DNA from: Acidovorax radicis N35
GTDB lineage: Bacteria > Pseudomonadota > Gammaproteobacteria > Burkholderiales > Burkholderiaceae_C
Reading direction: 5' to 3'
DNA length: 64,000 bases
Assembly: GCF_000204195.1 (NCBI RefSeq)
Contig: NZ_AFBG01000019.1
Coordinates: 434,001 to 498,000 of the forward strand
Positions 30,065 to 39,168 of the stretch are shown in pieces. The notes beneath the pieces were generated by a model. That model ran no database searches. It was not told the origin of the DNA and worked only from the letters and a program-made list of their open reading frames with translations. Positions within the stretch are counted from its first letter, which is position 1. Every line of letters begins with the position of its first letter. The position numbers and the translations under genes are program-made.

Positions 30065-30493
30065 TTAAAAGGAGAAGTCCTTGAAGACATCCGGCATATC
30101 GCCCTGCATGGCCTTGGCCTCCTGCTCGTCGTAGGTGGCCTTGTCCCAAAGTTCGAAATGATTGCCCATGCCCAAAAGCATGGTGTCCCTGGAGATACCG
30201 GCCGCTTCACGCAGCTCGGGAGAAACCAGCACGCGGCCCGTGGCGTCCATGTCCACATCCATGGCATTGCCCAGAAAGATGCGCTTCCACCACTGGGCGG
30301 ACATGGGCAACTGGGCGATACGCTCACGGAATTTCTCCCACTCGGGGCGGGGGAAGACCATAAGACAACCGTGGGGGTGCTTGGTGATGGTGAGCTGACC
30401 GGATGCCGTGGCCGCGAGGACGTCACGATGCCGGGTCGGCACAGACAGCCGACCCTTCGCATCGAGACTCAGCGACGAGGCACCTTGAAACAC
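30065..30493 (-). CDS. mraZ: Transcriptional regulator MraZ
   Basis: AbrB-like DNA-binding repressor of the dcw cluster (142 aa). Two DXXXR-type SpoVT/AbrB repeats are visible as [15 protein letters not shown] and [16 protein letters not shown] choose the GTG at 30493 ([15 protein letters not shown]) because MraZ proteins start with FQGA. An in-frame ATG at 30553 lies upstream, inside the operator repeats and promoter, so it cannot be the main start. Confidence 0.95.
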   Translation of the reverse strand: MFQGASSLSLDAKGRLSVPTRHRDVLAATASGQLTITKHPHGCLMVFPRPEWEKFRERIAQLPMSAQWWKRIFLGNAMDVDMDATGRVLVSPELREAAGISRDTMLLGMGNHFELWDKATYDEQEAKAMQGDMPDVFKDFSF

Positions 30494-30550
30494 GGACAGA
30501 TTCCCAATTCGGTTCTTTGCCTCGCGGGTCCGTGCAATGGACCTTGAGGG

Positions 30551-30609
30551 CACTTTTCACCACTTAATTGCACTTTTTTGCACTGTAGCAGGAAAAGCAC
30601 ACCGAACAA
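30551..30609 (-). promoter_or_regulatory. Pmra promoter with four-repeat MraZ operator
   Basis: Four direct repeats with exact 10-bp spacing: on the plus strand CACTT starts at 30551, 30561 and 30571, with CACTG at 30581. Read toward mraZ these are AGTG boxes (AAAGTGC, TAAGTGG). One box per helical turn and the AAAGTG core fit published MraZ operators. They follow a sigma-70-like promoter, TTGTTC (30604-30609), 16-bp spacer, TACAGT (30582-30587), so MraZ would bind at and just after the start of transcription. Confidence 0.8.
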
Positions 30610-30687
30610 GGGGGTGTCCAACAAACTTTTGCAATGAAATCAACAACTTAGACGCGACTTTGCAGCCGTCAGAAAGCCAAAAGTCGT

Positions 30688-30729
30688 TGAAAAAGAAGCA
30701 CTTAGAGAGGCCTATGAAAGTGACCTCTC
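30688..30729 (-). terminator. Possible hslU terminator
   Basis: Minus-strand inverted repeat GAGAGG / CCTCTC (30724-30729 with 30705-30710) followed by CTTCTTTTTCA. The stem is short and the loop long, so this is only a candidate end for the hslVU transcript before the mra promoter. Confidence 0.35.
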
Positions 30730-30746
30730 AAGGCTTGACCGAGTGG

Positions 30747-32072
30747 TCACAGGATGTAGCGCGAAAGATCCTCGTCCTGGCTCAGTGTCTGCAGGCGGGC
30801 GTCCACATAGGCAGCGTCAATGGTGATGGTCTGACCCGATAGGCGGGTCGCATCAAAACTCACCTCATCCAGCAAGCGCTCCATGACGGTGGACAGGCGG
30901 CGCGCACCAATGTTTTCGGTGCGTTCGTTCACCTCAAAGGCGATGTGCGCCAGGCGCGTGATGCCCTCGGGAGCAAATTCGAGCGTGACACCCTCGGTGG
31001 CGAGCAGGGCCTGGTACTGCTTGACCAGTGATGCGTGGGTCTGGGTCAGGATGGCCTCGAAGTCCTTGACCGACAGGGATTCCAGCTCGACCCGGATGGG
31101 GAACCGCCCCTGGAGCTCCGGGATCAGGTCGCTGGGCTTGGACAGGTGGAACGCCCCCGACGCAATGAACAGGATGTGGTCCGTTTTGATCATGCCGTAT
31201 TTAGTGGACACCGTGGTGCCCTCCACCAGCGGCAGCAGGTCGCGCTGCACGCCCTGGCGGGACACATCGGCACCGCTGGTTTCCTGGCGCGCAGCCACCT
31301 TGTCGATCTCGTCGATGAAGACGATGCCGTTCTGCTCGGCATTGGCGATGGCCCGGGCCTTGATCTCTTCCTCGTTGACGAGTTTTCCGGCCTCCTCGTC
31401 GGCGAGGAGCTTCAGGGCCTCGGCAATCTTGAGCTTGCGGGTCTTGCGTTTGTCCTGCCCCATCTGGCTGAACATGCCACGCAGCTGCTCGGTCATCTCT
31501 TCCATGCCCTGGGGTCCCATGATTTCCAGCGAGGGGCGGCCTTCGGCCACGTCGATCTCGATCTCCTTGTCGGCCAGCAGCCCTTCGCGCAGCTTCTTGC
31601 GAAACACCTGCCGGGCCGTGTTGTCGGCGGCGGGCTCGGTGCCTGCCGCCGCCCGGGCCGGGGGGATCAGCACGTCGAGGATGCGCTCTTCTGCGGCATC
31701 TTCGGCACGGGCACGCACTTTCTTCATCTCGGACTCGCGGGTCTGCTTCACGGCCATCTCCGCCAGGTCACGGATGATGGAATCCACATCCTTGCCCACA
31801 TAGCCCACCTCGGTGAACTTGGTGGCCTCGACCTTGATGAAGGGCGCGTCCGCCAACTTGGCCAAGCGGCGCGCAATCTCCGTCTTGCCCACGCCGGTCG
31901 GGCCGATCATGAGGATGTTCTTGGGCGTGATCTCCTGGCGCAGGCTGCCTTCGACCTGCTGGCGGCGCCAGCGGTTGCGCAGTGCAATGGCCACGGCACG
32001 CTTGGCGCTGGCCTGGCCCACGATGTGGTGGTCCAGTTCGGAGACGATTTCCTGGGGGGTCATGGACGACAT
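30747..32072 (-). CDS. hslU: HslUV protease ATPase subunit HslU
   Basis: AAA+ unfoldase (441 aa) of the HslUV (ClpYQ) protease. The start [20 protein letters not shown] is taken at 32072; a start nine bases later (MTPQEIV) is also possible. The Walker A is [15 protein letters not shown], the pore loop GYVGKDVDS follows, and Walker B is [12 protein letters not shown]. The long I-domain is about 110-240. The conserved C-terminus SRYIL inserts into HslV. It lies 106 bp downstream of hslV. Confidence 0.98.
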   Translation of the reverse strand: MSSMTPQEIVSELDHHIVGQASAKRAVAIALRNRWRRQQVEGSLRQEITPKNILMIGPTGVGKTEIARRLAKLADAPFIKVEATKFTEVGYVGKDVDSIIRDLAEMAVKQTRESEMKKVRARAEDAAEERILDVLIPPARAAAGTEPAADNTARQVFRKKLREGLLADKEIEIDVAEGRPSLEIMGPQGMEEMTEQLRGMFSQMGQDKRKTRKLKIAEALKLLADEEAGKLVNEEEIKARAIANAEQNGIVFIDEIDKVAARQETSGADVSRQGVQRDLLPLVEGTTVSTKYGMIKTDHILFIASGAFHLSKPSDLIPELQGRFPIRVELESLSVKDFEAILTQTHASLVKQYQALLATEGVTLEFAPEGITRLAHIAFEVNERTENIGARRLSTVMERLLDEVSFDATRLSGQTITIDAAYVDARLQTLSQDEDLSRYIL

Positions 32073-32090
32073 GGCGAAAATTCCAGTCAA

Positions 32091-32145
32091 ATTGGGCTCT
32101 AGCGCTTATCTATCAAGCGCTAGCAGCTATCAAAAACGTATCAAA
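32091..32145 (-). repeat. Palindromic repeat family A, copy between hslV and hslU
   Basis: The most symmetrical copy: CTAGCGCTT-ATCTATC-AAGCGCTAG (about 32100-32121), followed by CAGCTATCAAAAACGTA. It sits within the 106-bp hslV-hslU gap and would form a hairpin in the hslVU mRNA. Confidence 0.88.
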
Positions 32146-32178
32146 TGCGGTGAAAACCGCCTTGCAAAACCAACCGAC

Positions 32179-32745
32179 CTACAAGGTCTCGATGGTGTGG
32201 TTCATGTTGGTGTAGATGCACAACTCGCCCGCAATCTCCAGCGACTTTTTGACGATATCCTGCGCAGAGAGGTCGGTGTGGCTGAGCAGCGCCTTGGCGG
32301 CCGAGTGCGCGTAGGCACCGCCCGATCCAATCGCCACGATGCCCTGCTCGGGCTCCAGCACGTCGCCGTTGCCGGTGATGATGAGCGAGGCTTCGAGATC
32401 GGCCACGGCGAGCATGGCTTCGAGGCGGCGCAGCACGCGGTCGGTGCGCCAGTCCTTGGTGAGTTCAATGGCGGCCCGCACCAGGTGGCCCTGGTGTTTT
32501 TCGAGCTTGGCTTCAAAGCGCTCGAACAGGGTGAATGCATCGGCCGTGGCGCCTGCAAAACCCGCCAGCACCTTGCCGTGGTGCAGCTTGCGCACCTTGC
32601 GCGCCGTGCCCTTGACCACGATGTTGCCCAAGGTGACCTGGCCGTCCCCGCCAATCGCCACTTGCACGCCCTGGGGCGTCTGGCGGCGTACGCTCAGGAT
32701 GGTGGTGCCGTGGAACACCGGGTGGTTGTCGTTTGATGAGTCCAT
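32179..32745 (-). CDS. hslV: HslUV protease peptidase subunit HslV
   Basis: Threonine protease (188 aa) forming the proteolytic core. The catalytic N-terminal Thr is in [10 protein letters not shown], so a 13-residue leader ([13 protein letters not shown]) must be removed. Conserved [28 protein letters not shown] and [14 protein letters not shown] are present. The start at 32745 is the nearest ATG to the mature N-terminus. Confidence 0.97.
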   Translation of the reverse strand: MDSSNDNHPVFHGTTILSVRRQTPQGVQVAIGGDGQVTLGNIVVKGTARKVRKLHHGKVLAGFAGATADAFTLFERFEAKLEKHQGHLVRAAIELTKDWRTDRVLRRLEAMLAVADLEASLIITGNGDVLEPEQGIVAIGSGGAYAHSAAKALLSHTDLSAQDIVKKSLEIAGELCIYTNMNHTIETL

Positions 32746-33011
32746 AGCTGCGGCAGTTGAGGGCGCGGGCACCGCTTTCAAGCCAAGGCGGAGCTGCGTG
32801 TTACCAGCACATCCACACCACTGCACGCAGGCCATGAAACCGAAGCGGCCCAGGCCAGCACCGCCGCGCAGGGGCCGCCAAGCCGCGCATGAGGCGCTTC
32901 GCTTGCGTGCACTGCCCCCCTACCACGCAGCGAGAGAGGCACGGAGAGGCGCAACTCCAAGGGCCATAGCCCCAGTCGGAGGCGCCGAGGCGCAAAGCGA
33001 CTCCGGGGGAG

Positions 33012-34775
33012 TCAATTCTTCCGGGGCACCACCCAGGCGTGCTCGTTGATACCGATCACGTTGAAGAAAATCGCCACCAGCCGCTGCAGGTTGTGGAACT
33101 GGATCACATGGCCGTGGCCCTGCTGCTCGGCCGCCCAGTTGAGCACCGAGCCCGCAGCGGCAAAGTCCACACGGATCAGCTTGTCGCAGGCGATCGTCAG
33201 GGGCACCCCTGGGCGCAGGAAGGCCTGGAAAGCCTCCAGCAGCGGCGTGGCATCACCATCGATGTGCCCGCTGAGCTGGGCCACGGGGCCCGTCTCCAGC
33301 GGAGCTGGGGCCGATGCATCCCCCAGATCGGAGGCCATGAAATCGCTGTCTGCCGCCAGCGGCGCCGAACCCGAGGACGCCCCCTCGTTGTCCGAATACC
33401 CGCAGCGCGGAGACACCCAAGAAGGCGGCGAGACTTCATAGGTCACGCAGTAGTCAAGCGCAACCAGCTCGAACTCATCCGGTTTGCCCATGAGCCGCAG
33501 CGCCGCCATGCGCAGGCTCCACCACTCTGGGCTGGTGGAGCGGTCTCCGGACTGGGTTTTGGCGTCGAGCAGGGCATTGAGCTTTTCAACCCCCGAAAAC
33601 ACCAGTTGCCCATCACGCTCGGCCCACCGCGTGAACTGCTCCGCCAGCAAAGGCACTGCAGCTTCGTCGATGGCCCCCAGGCGTGCCCAGGACAAGGTCC
33701 AGGGCGACGCGGAACGTGCCAGGGAGGCCTGGAGCGCGGCCACCGAAGACACAGCCAGGGTGGGCGGAGCATTCCAGCTGAAATCACGGCGCACCGCGCC
33801 CACCGGTGCGGCCGCTGGTGCGCCAGGTGCCGCCGCAGCGGGCGGTGGCGCCATTCCCAACTGCTCCAGCATGGAGAACCACAGTGGTGCCGAACGGCTG
33901 TACTGGGCCGCAAAGTCGATGGCCAGGGTGTCAAACCGGTCGTGCTGGCCGGTCGCACGGTACAGGTCGAACAGCGTCATCCAGATTTCAAGCTGGTCGT
34001 CGGGCGCGTCCTGCTGGTGCTGCGCCAGCACATCAAGCAGGCCGGACTCAGCCCCGGCATGGTCGCCATTGGCAAACCGGATGGCGGCTTCTTCTAGATC
34101 GGGTTCGTGCACGAATTCCTCCGGTTCGGATGCGGGCGCTGGCGTTGCCGCAGTAGCTGCCGCAGGGCTGAAGGACGCTTCGCCAGGGCCTTCGCCCGGG
34201 AGCATTTGCGCATCGGTGCCGCCAAACCGGCCAATGGCCATGCTGTCATCGGCAAACAGCGGCTGGACACCGGGCTTGTTTTCGAGAGGTGCGGGCAGGC
34301 TGCCGGGCGCCGTGGGTGCATACGCCCGCGCATGCTCGGAGTCGGACGTCGCGGCGCCGCTGGCAGCAGCCGGCATCGCACCGGGCTGGGTGGGCGCCTC
34401 AGCACCTTGCTTGCTCTTCCACCACTGCTGCGACATCTGCGCTTCGATCTCGTCGATCTTCTTGAGCGTGACCGCGCGGTCGTCGGGCGAAGCCATGCTG
34501 CTTTGAAAGAACGATGGGCGCCCCGCCGCATCTTCCACGCGCTGGCCCTGCAGCACCTCGCGCTGGCGCAGCTTGCGCAGCTGATCGAACTCTCGGCGCC
34601 GCACAAAATCGTTACGGCGCTTGCGCTCGATCATCTCCTTGAGCATCTGCTTGCTGTACTGGCTCTCCCGGTCGTCCTGGATGGAGTCGAGCTCGGTCCA
34701 GTTCACCGTCGGGTTCTTCACAAACCGAACCACCTTCGATAGCAGGCCGCCGGGGGTGGTTTCTTCCTTGCTCAT
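33012..34775 (-). CDS. STAS-domain protein of unknown function
   Basis: A 587-residue soluble protein. The N-terminal ~75 residues are highly charged and helical (KEMIERKRRNDFVRRREFDQ), followed by low-complexity Pro/Ala stretches. A helical, TPR/HSP-like section (about 215-290) contains AIRFANGDHAGAESGLLDVL. The C-terminal ~95 residues look like a STAS domain of the MlaB kind (LIRVDFAAAGSVLNWAAEQQ), a non-enzymatic interaction fold. No catalytic residues are visible. It is in line with dksA upstream (43-bp gap) and hslV downstream, so co-transcription with dksA is possible. Confidence 0.75.
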   Translation of the reverse strand: MSKEETTPGGLLSKVVRFVKNPTVNWTELDSIQDDRESQYSKQMLKEMIERKRRNDFVRRREFDQLRKLRQREVLQGQRVEDAAGRPSFFQSSMASPDDRAVTLKKIDEIEAQMSQQWWKSKQGAEAPTQPGAMPAAASGAATSDSEHARAYAPTAPGSLPAPLENKPGVQPLFADDSMAIGRFGGTDAQMLPGEGPGEASFSPAAATAATPAPASEPEEFVHEPDLEEAAIRFANGDHAGAESGLLDVLAQHQQDAPDDQLEIWMTLFDLYRATGQHDRFDTLAIDFAAQYSRSAPLWFSMLEQLGMAPPPAAAAPGAPAAAPVGAVRRDFSWNAPPTLAVSSVAALQASLARSASPWTLSWARLGAIDEAAVPLLAEQFTRWAERDGQLVFSGVEKLNALLDAKTQSGDRSTSPEWWSLRMAALRLMGKPDEFELVALDYCVTYEVSPPSWVSPRCGYSDNEGASSGSAPLAADSDFMASDLGDASAPAPLETGPVAQLSGHIDGDATPLLEAFQAFLRPGVPLTIACDKLIRVDFAAAGSVLNWAAEQQGHGHVIQFHNLQRLVAIFFNVIGINEHAWVVPRKN

Positions 34776-34818
34776 GGCTCAGGGTGCGCTTGGGGATGGA
34801 TCAGGCCCGGTGGCCCGG

Positions 34819-35616
34819 TCAATCACCAAACATCTTCTGCTTGAGTTCGCGGCGTTGTTGGGCTTCCAGGGACAACGTGGCAGTGGGGCGAGCGATCAGG
34901 CGGCCCACACCGATGGGTTCGCCGGTTTCGTCGCAGTAGCCATAGTCACCCGCGTCGATGCGGGCGATGGACTGCTCGATCTTCTTGAGCAGCTTGCGCT
35001 CGCGGTCACGGGTGCGCAGTTCCAGGGCGTGTTCTTCTTCGATCGTCGCGCGGTCGGCGGGATCGGGCACCACCACGGTGTCTTCCCGCAGGTGTTCGGT
35101 GGTTTCACCGGCGCTGTTGTGGATGTCCTGCTTGAGTTGCACCAGCTTGAGGCGGAAGAACGCCATCTGCTTGTCGTTCATGTACTCGCTGTCAGGCATG
35201 GCCATGACTTCTGCGTCGGTCAACTCAGCGGCGGACTTGGTTTTCCAGTTGTTCGCCAGCTTGGGGTCTTTTTTGGCAGCCGTGTAGGTGGGCTGCGCTT
35301 GCGCGGTCGTGGGCATGGTGTGTAGATAACTGGCTTTGGCAGCGGTCGACGCCACTGTCTGTGCCATGGATGGTACGGTCAATTGGGCCAATCGGGAAGA
35401 AGGCCGGGTCGTGCGCACGGGTACCTGCGAACCGGCTTGCAGCACGGGGGCTGGAGCAGGTGCTGCCACTGCGGGAGGTGCGGCCACTTTGGGCGCCGCA
35501 GCAGCCTTGGCAGGGGCCTTCGCAGCAACTTTAGGTGCCGCTGGGGCGGCGGCGCTTTTCGCCGCGGCAGGGGTTGCCTTGGTGGCCCCCTTGGATTTGC
35601 TGGTGTCGGCTTTCAC
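34819..35616 (-). CDS. dksA: DksA-family RNA polymerase regulator without zinc-finger cysteines
   Basis: RNA-polymerase secondary-channel factor (265 aa) that acts with ppGpp. The C-terminal ~115 residues are DksA: MNDKQMAFFRLKLVQLK, a coiled coil with the DPADRATIEEE tip (the functional D and A are kept), and the fold KKIEQSIARIDAGDYGYCDE. Of the four zinc cysteines only the first remains (YCDETGEPIG, then TLSLEAQ). The N-terminal ~100 residues are a Lys/Ala/Pro-rich extension resembling a histone H1-like tail. I prefer the GTG at 35616 with GAGGAG eight bases upstream; a TTG at 35634 keeps the frame open. Confidence 0.95.
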   Translation of the reverse strand: MKADTSKSKGATKATPAAAKSAAAPAAPKVAAKAPAKAAAAPKVAAPPAVAAPAPAPVLQAGSQVPVRTTRPSSRLAQLTVPSMAQTVASTAAKASYLHTMPTTAQAQPTYTAAKKDPKLANNWKTKSAAELTDAEVMAMPDSEYMNDKQMAFFRLKLVQLKQDIHNSAGETTEHLREDTVVVPDPADRATIEEEHALELRTRDRERKLLKKIEQSIARIDAGDYGYCDETGEPIGVGRLIARPTATLSLEAQQRRELKQKMFGD

Positions 35617-35793
35617 TTCCTGGTCTCCTCGCAATACGGGCGGGCCCTAGCTGCATTCACAGCCAAGGGCGGGTGGCAAGCCTTCCGGGGTTTTACCGGG
35701 GCGCGATTGTATCGACCTGGGCTGACGCAAACGGAAACGTTGCAGATACAACACAAACCGGCAGCCTTCCGGCCTCTTCAGCACCTTCCCGCA

Positions 35794-36858
35794 TCACACC
35801 AGGCTTTGTTCCAGTCCCTGCAGAAAGATGTCCTTGGGCAGGTCAATGCCAATAAAGACCATCTTGCTGGTGCGCGGCTCGCCTTCCGCCCACTGTGGCC
35901 CCAGATCGCTGCCCATGAGCTGGTGCACCCCCTGGAAAATCACCTTGCGTTCGGTGCCCTTCATATTAAGCACCCCTTTGTAGCGCAGCATGCGCGGGCC
36001 GTAAATATTCACGATGGCCCCCAGGAAGTCCTCCAGCTTGGCCGGGTCGAACGGCCGGTCGGAGCGGTAGACAAAACTCTTCACATCGTCGTCATGGTGA
36101 TGGTGGTGGCCATGCCCATGGTCATGCTGGTGCGAGGGGTGGTCGCAATACTCGCCATGCGCGTGATCGTGGTCGTGGTGCTCATGGCCGTGCGCCTCTT
36201 CTTCCTTGAGGAAGTCCGGGTCGATGTCGAGCTTGGCATTGAGGTTGAAGCCCCGCAGGTCCAGCACTTCCTGGAGCGGCACCTCGCCAAAGTGCACGGC
36301 CTTGATGGGTGCGCGCGGGTTCATGTGCTTGAGGCGGTGGATCAGCGCATCGGTTTCCTCGGCGCTGACGAGGTCGGTCTTGGACAGGAAGATCTGGTCG
36401 GCAAAACCCACCTGGCGGCGCGCCTCCTGGCGGTCGTTGAGCTGCTGCGGCGCATGCTTGGCGTCGACCAGCGTGATGATGGAGTCGATCAGGTAGGTCT
36501 CGGCGATCTCTTCGTCCATGAAGAAGGTTTGCGCGACGGGGCCAGGGTCGGCCACGCCGGTGGTTTCGATCACGATGCGCTCGAAGTCCAGCAGCCCCTT
36601 GCGCCGCTTGGCGCCCAGCAATTGCAGCGTCTCGCGCAGGTCTTCGCGGATGGTGCAGCAGATGCAGCCATTGCTCATCTGCACGATCTGCTCCTTGGAC
36701 TCGGTCACGAGGATGTCGTTGTCGATGTTCTCTTCGCCGAATTCGTTCTCGATCACGGCGATCTTCTGGCCATGGGCTTCGCTCAGCAGGCGTTTGAGCA
36801 AGGTCGTTTTGCCAGCGCCCAGAAAGCCGGTGAGGATGGTGACGGGGATGAGGGACAT
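35794..36858 (-). CDS. COG0523 (CobW/ZigA-type) GTPase, metal chaperone
   Basis: G3E-family P-loop GTPase (354 aa). The P-loop GFLGAGKTTLL, the metal site CXCC (NGCICCTIREDL), ETTGVADP and the SKTDLV guanine motif are all present. A His/Asp-rich loop of about 34 residues (GHEHHDHDHAHGEYCDH and onward, about 232-265) points to binding of zinc or a similar metal. The C-terminal CobW_C domain follows. The start MSLIPVTILTGF at 36858 is standard. It lies 177 bp upstream of dksA on the same strand. The target protein is not evident. Confidence 0.93.
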   Translation of the reverse strand: MSLIPVTILTGFLGAGKTTLLKRLLSEAHGQKIAVIENEFGEENIDNDILVTESKEQIVQMSNGCICCTIREDLRETLQLLGAKRRKGLLDFERIVIETTGVADPGPVAQTFFMDEEIAETYLIDSIITLVDAKHAPQQLNDRQEARRQVGFADQIFLSKTDLVSAEETDALIHRLKHMNPRAPIKAVHFGEVPLQEVLDLRGFNLNAKLDIDPDFLKEEEAHGHEHHDHDHAHGEYCDHPSHQHDHGHGHHHHHDDDVKSFVYRSDRPFDPAKLEDFLGAIVNIYGPRMLRYKGVLNMKGTERKVIFQGVHQLMGSDLGPQWAEGEPRTSKMVFIGIDLPKDIFLQGLEQSLV

Positions 36859-37071
36859 GGAAGAAGGCCTTGTGGATTGCAAAGGGCACCGCAGGCAAGA
36901 CAGCCTGGGCCGGAGCCGCAAAGGTGGGGAGTTTAGCGGCGGAATCAAGCCCCTGTTCGCGCCCGGTCACGCCCCCTGCCACCCCCGCTCCACCCCGGGA
37001 AACGCGGGGGAGCAGTGGGCCGGAACGTTCTACGATAGGACCCTGGAGGCGCTTTTTGGGCCTCTTCCACC

Positions 37072-37995
37072 ATGACACCGCCCACCCCTACCCGCCACAC
37101 GCCACCCTCCATCGAGGGTTTCGACACGGCGCACTGGCGGGCGCTGGCCGACAAGCGCTTGGACCACCCCTGGCAGGCGCTGCCGGACCACGTCCACCGC
37201 TCCAGCGCCGGGCGCCCCTGGCAGGGCCTCGCGGTGTGGCACCAGGTGGGCCCCGTGGGCGACCTGTACGTGCCCGCCCACAGCAACTGCGTCATCCTGG
37301 TGCGCCGGGGCAACCCCACGCAGCTGTTGCAACGCCATGGAGACCTGGTGGGAGAGAGGCTCTGGCAGCGCGGCGAGGCCGTGATTCTGCCCGGCGACAC
37401 CCCGAGCTTCTGGCGCAGCTCGGCCGTGCGCGACAACATCCACATCGACCTGGCCCCCGCCTGGCTGCAGCGTGCCGCAGGAGGCGATGTGGCGCTGGGC
37501 CAGTGTTTTGGCCGCAAGGACCCGGTGCTCGCGGCCTTTGCCGACCTGCTTCTGGCATCGCTGGACAACAACGCCTCACTGCAACCCGCATTTGGCGAAC
37601 ACATCGCGATGGGCATTGCCATCCACCTCGTCGAAAACTACGCACTGCCCGGCGAACGCCCGCGCACCGGCGCCACACTCACCTCGCGGCAGATGCGCCA
37701 GCTGACCGAGGCCGTGATGGCCGGCCTGCACGAACCCTGGCCGGTGGCCCGCCTGGCGGACATCGCGGGGCTCAGCCCGTTTCACTTTGCGCGCGCCTTC
37801 AAGATGTCGTTTGGCGCCACGCCCCACGCCTGGGTGCACTTTCAGCGCATGGAGCTGGCCGCACGGCTGGTGCGCGATTCGCGCAAGCCCCTGCTGGAGA
37901 TCGCCTTGCTCACCGGCCACCCCTCGGCGGCCCACTTCAGCCACGCCTTTCGCCGCCACTGGGGCGTGACGCCTTCGGACTACCGCCGCTCGTAG
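37072..37995 (+). CDS. AraC-family transcriptional regulator
   Basis: A 307-residue regulator. The N-terminal ~190 residues form a cupin-like sensory part (DLYVPAHSNCVILVRRGN, ILPGDTPSFW). The C-terminal ~100 residues carry the two AraC helix-turn-helices (VARLADIAGLSPFHFARAFK, and LEIALLTGHPSAAHFSHAFR ending GVTPSDYRRS). It is followed 169 bp later by a Bug receptor gene and acetoacetyl-CoA synthetase on the same strand, which makes these its likely targets. The effector is unknown. Confidence 0.92.
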   Translation: MTPPTPTRHTPPSIEGFDTAHWRALADKRLDHPWQALPDHVHRSSAGRPWQGLAVWHQVGPVGDLYVPAHSNCVILVRRGNPTQLLQRHGDLVGERLWQRGEAVILPGDTPSFWRSSAVRDNIHIDLAPAWLQRAAGGDVALGQCFGRKDPVLAAFADLLLASLDNNASLQPAFGEHIAMGIAIHLVENYALPGERPRTGATLTSRQMRQLTEAVMAGLHEPWPVARLADIAGLSPFHFARAFKMSFGATPHAWVHFQRMELAARLVRDSRKPLLEIALLTGHPSAAHFSHAFRRHWGVTPSDYRRS

Positions 37996-38164
37996 CGCGC
38001 CCAGTCGCCGGGGGCCTCACCCCACCGCGCGCGACGCCCAGGTTTTCCCCTAGGTCCGCAGCTTTGCGATACCCACCGCAGTAATTGGAAAGCAGCCCCT
38101 GCGCCCTTGCGGCACAGTCGCACCGCGCCACCGCAGTGGCACACCAAAAACCAGGAGACACACC

Positions 38165-39148
38165 ATGACTACCCGCCGACAGTTCGCTGTCCAACTCACC
38201 AGCCTGGCCGCGCTGGGCACGGGCATCGTCCCGGCCGCACACGCACAGCAACAGTCCGACCTGGCCCGCCTGCTGGTGGGCTTTCCGCCTGGGGGCAGCA
38301 CCGACAACGTGGCCCGGCGCCTGGCCGAGAAGCTGCGCGGCACCTATGCCGCCAACGTGCTTGTGGACAACAAGCCCGGCGCGGGCACCCAGATCGCCGT
38401 GAGCGCGCTCAAGGACGCCGTGCCTGACGGCACCACGCTGCTGCTGTCGCCGCCCTCCCCGTTCACCGTCTACCCCTACACCTACCGCAAGCTGCCCTAT
38501 GCGCTGGAAGATGTGGCGCCCGTGTCCATGGCCTGCACCTTCCCGTTTGCGCTGGCGGTGGGGCCGGCCGTGCCCGACAGCGTGCGCACGCTGCAGGACT
38601 TTGTCGCCTGGGCCAAGACCAACCCCGGCAAGGCCAGCTTCGGCTCGCCCGCGTCGGGCTCCACGCCGCATCTGGTGGGCAGCGTGCTGGGCAAGATGGC
38701 GGGCATCGACTTCACCCACATTGCCTACCGCGGCGATGCACCCGGGCTGCAGGACCTGATGGGCGGCCAGGTGGCGGCCTATTCGACGGTGCTGGGCAGC
38801 TACCTGCCGCACCTCAAATCCGGCCGGCTGCGCTTGCTGGCCGTCTCGGGCACCGAGCGCAGCAGCTTCGCCCCCGACCTGCCCACTTACCGCGAACAGG
38901 GCTTTGCACTGGACATGACCGAGTGGTTTGGCGTGTTTGTGCCCGCACGCACGCCGGCTGCCATCGTGCAACGCGTGACCGATGCCATGCGCGCTGCCGT
39001 GGCCCAGCCGGACTTCGTGCGCGGCCTGGCGGAATTCGGCATGACGGCACGCTCGTCCACGCCGCAAGAGCTGGTCACGCGGCTGCGCGCCGAGGCCGAG
39101 CAATGGCGGGTGCACGTGAAAAACATCGGTTTCACTGCGGACACCTGA
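38165..39148 (+). CDS. Bug-family (TctC-like) periplasmic solute-binding protein
   Basis: Periplasmic receptor (327 aa) of the tripartite tricarboxylate carrier type. The N-terminus TTRRQFAVQLTSLAALGTG with twin arginines followed by an AHA-Q site suggests Tat or Sec export. Family motifs are LLVGFPPGGSTDNVAR, VVDNKPGAGTQI-like LVDNKPGAGTQIAV and FGSPASGSTPHLVGS. AGGAGA precedes the ATG. No membrane components are nearby, which is common for Bug proteins. The downstream acetoacetyl-CoA synthetase (20-bp gap) suggests a beta-keto acid or other carboxylate ligand; this is inference. Confidence 0.93.
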   Translation: MTTRRQFAVQLTSLAALGTGIVPAAHAQQQSDLARLLVGFPPGGSTDNVARRLAEKLRGTYAANVLVDNKPGAGTQIAVSALKDAVPDGTTLLLSPPSPFTVYPYTYRKLPYALEDVAPVSMACTFPFALAVGPAVPDSVRTLQDFVAWAKTNPGKASFGSPASGSTPHLVGSVLGKMAGIDFTHIAYRGDAPGLQDLMGGQVAAYSTVLGSYLPHLKSGRLRLLAVSGTERSSFAPDLPTYREQGFALDMTEWFGVFVPARTPAAIVQRVTDAMRAAVAQPDFVRGLAEFGMTARSSTPQELVTRLRAEAEQWRVHVKNIGFTADT

Positions 39149-39168
39149 GAAGGCGAAAGAACCGTCCC

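Noticed and set aside
30494..30553. ATG at 30553 as the mraZ start
   Set aside because: It overlaps the operator repeats and the probable transcription start; MraZ proteins begin at the FQGA position.
35640..35793. A promoter or small gene between the COG0523 gene and dksA
   Set aside because: No convincing hexamers, hairpin or coding frame could be supported by eye.
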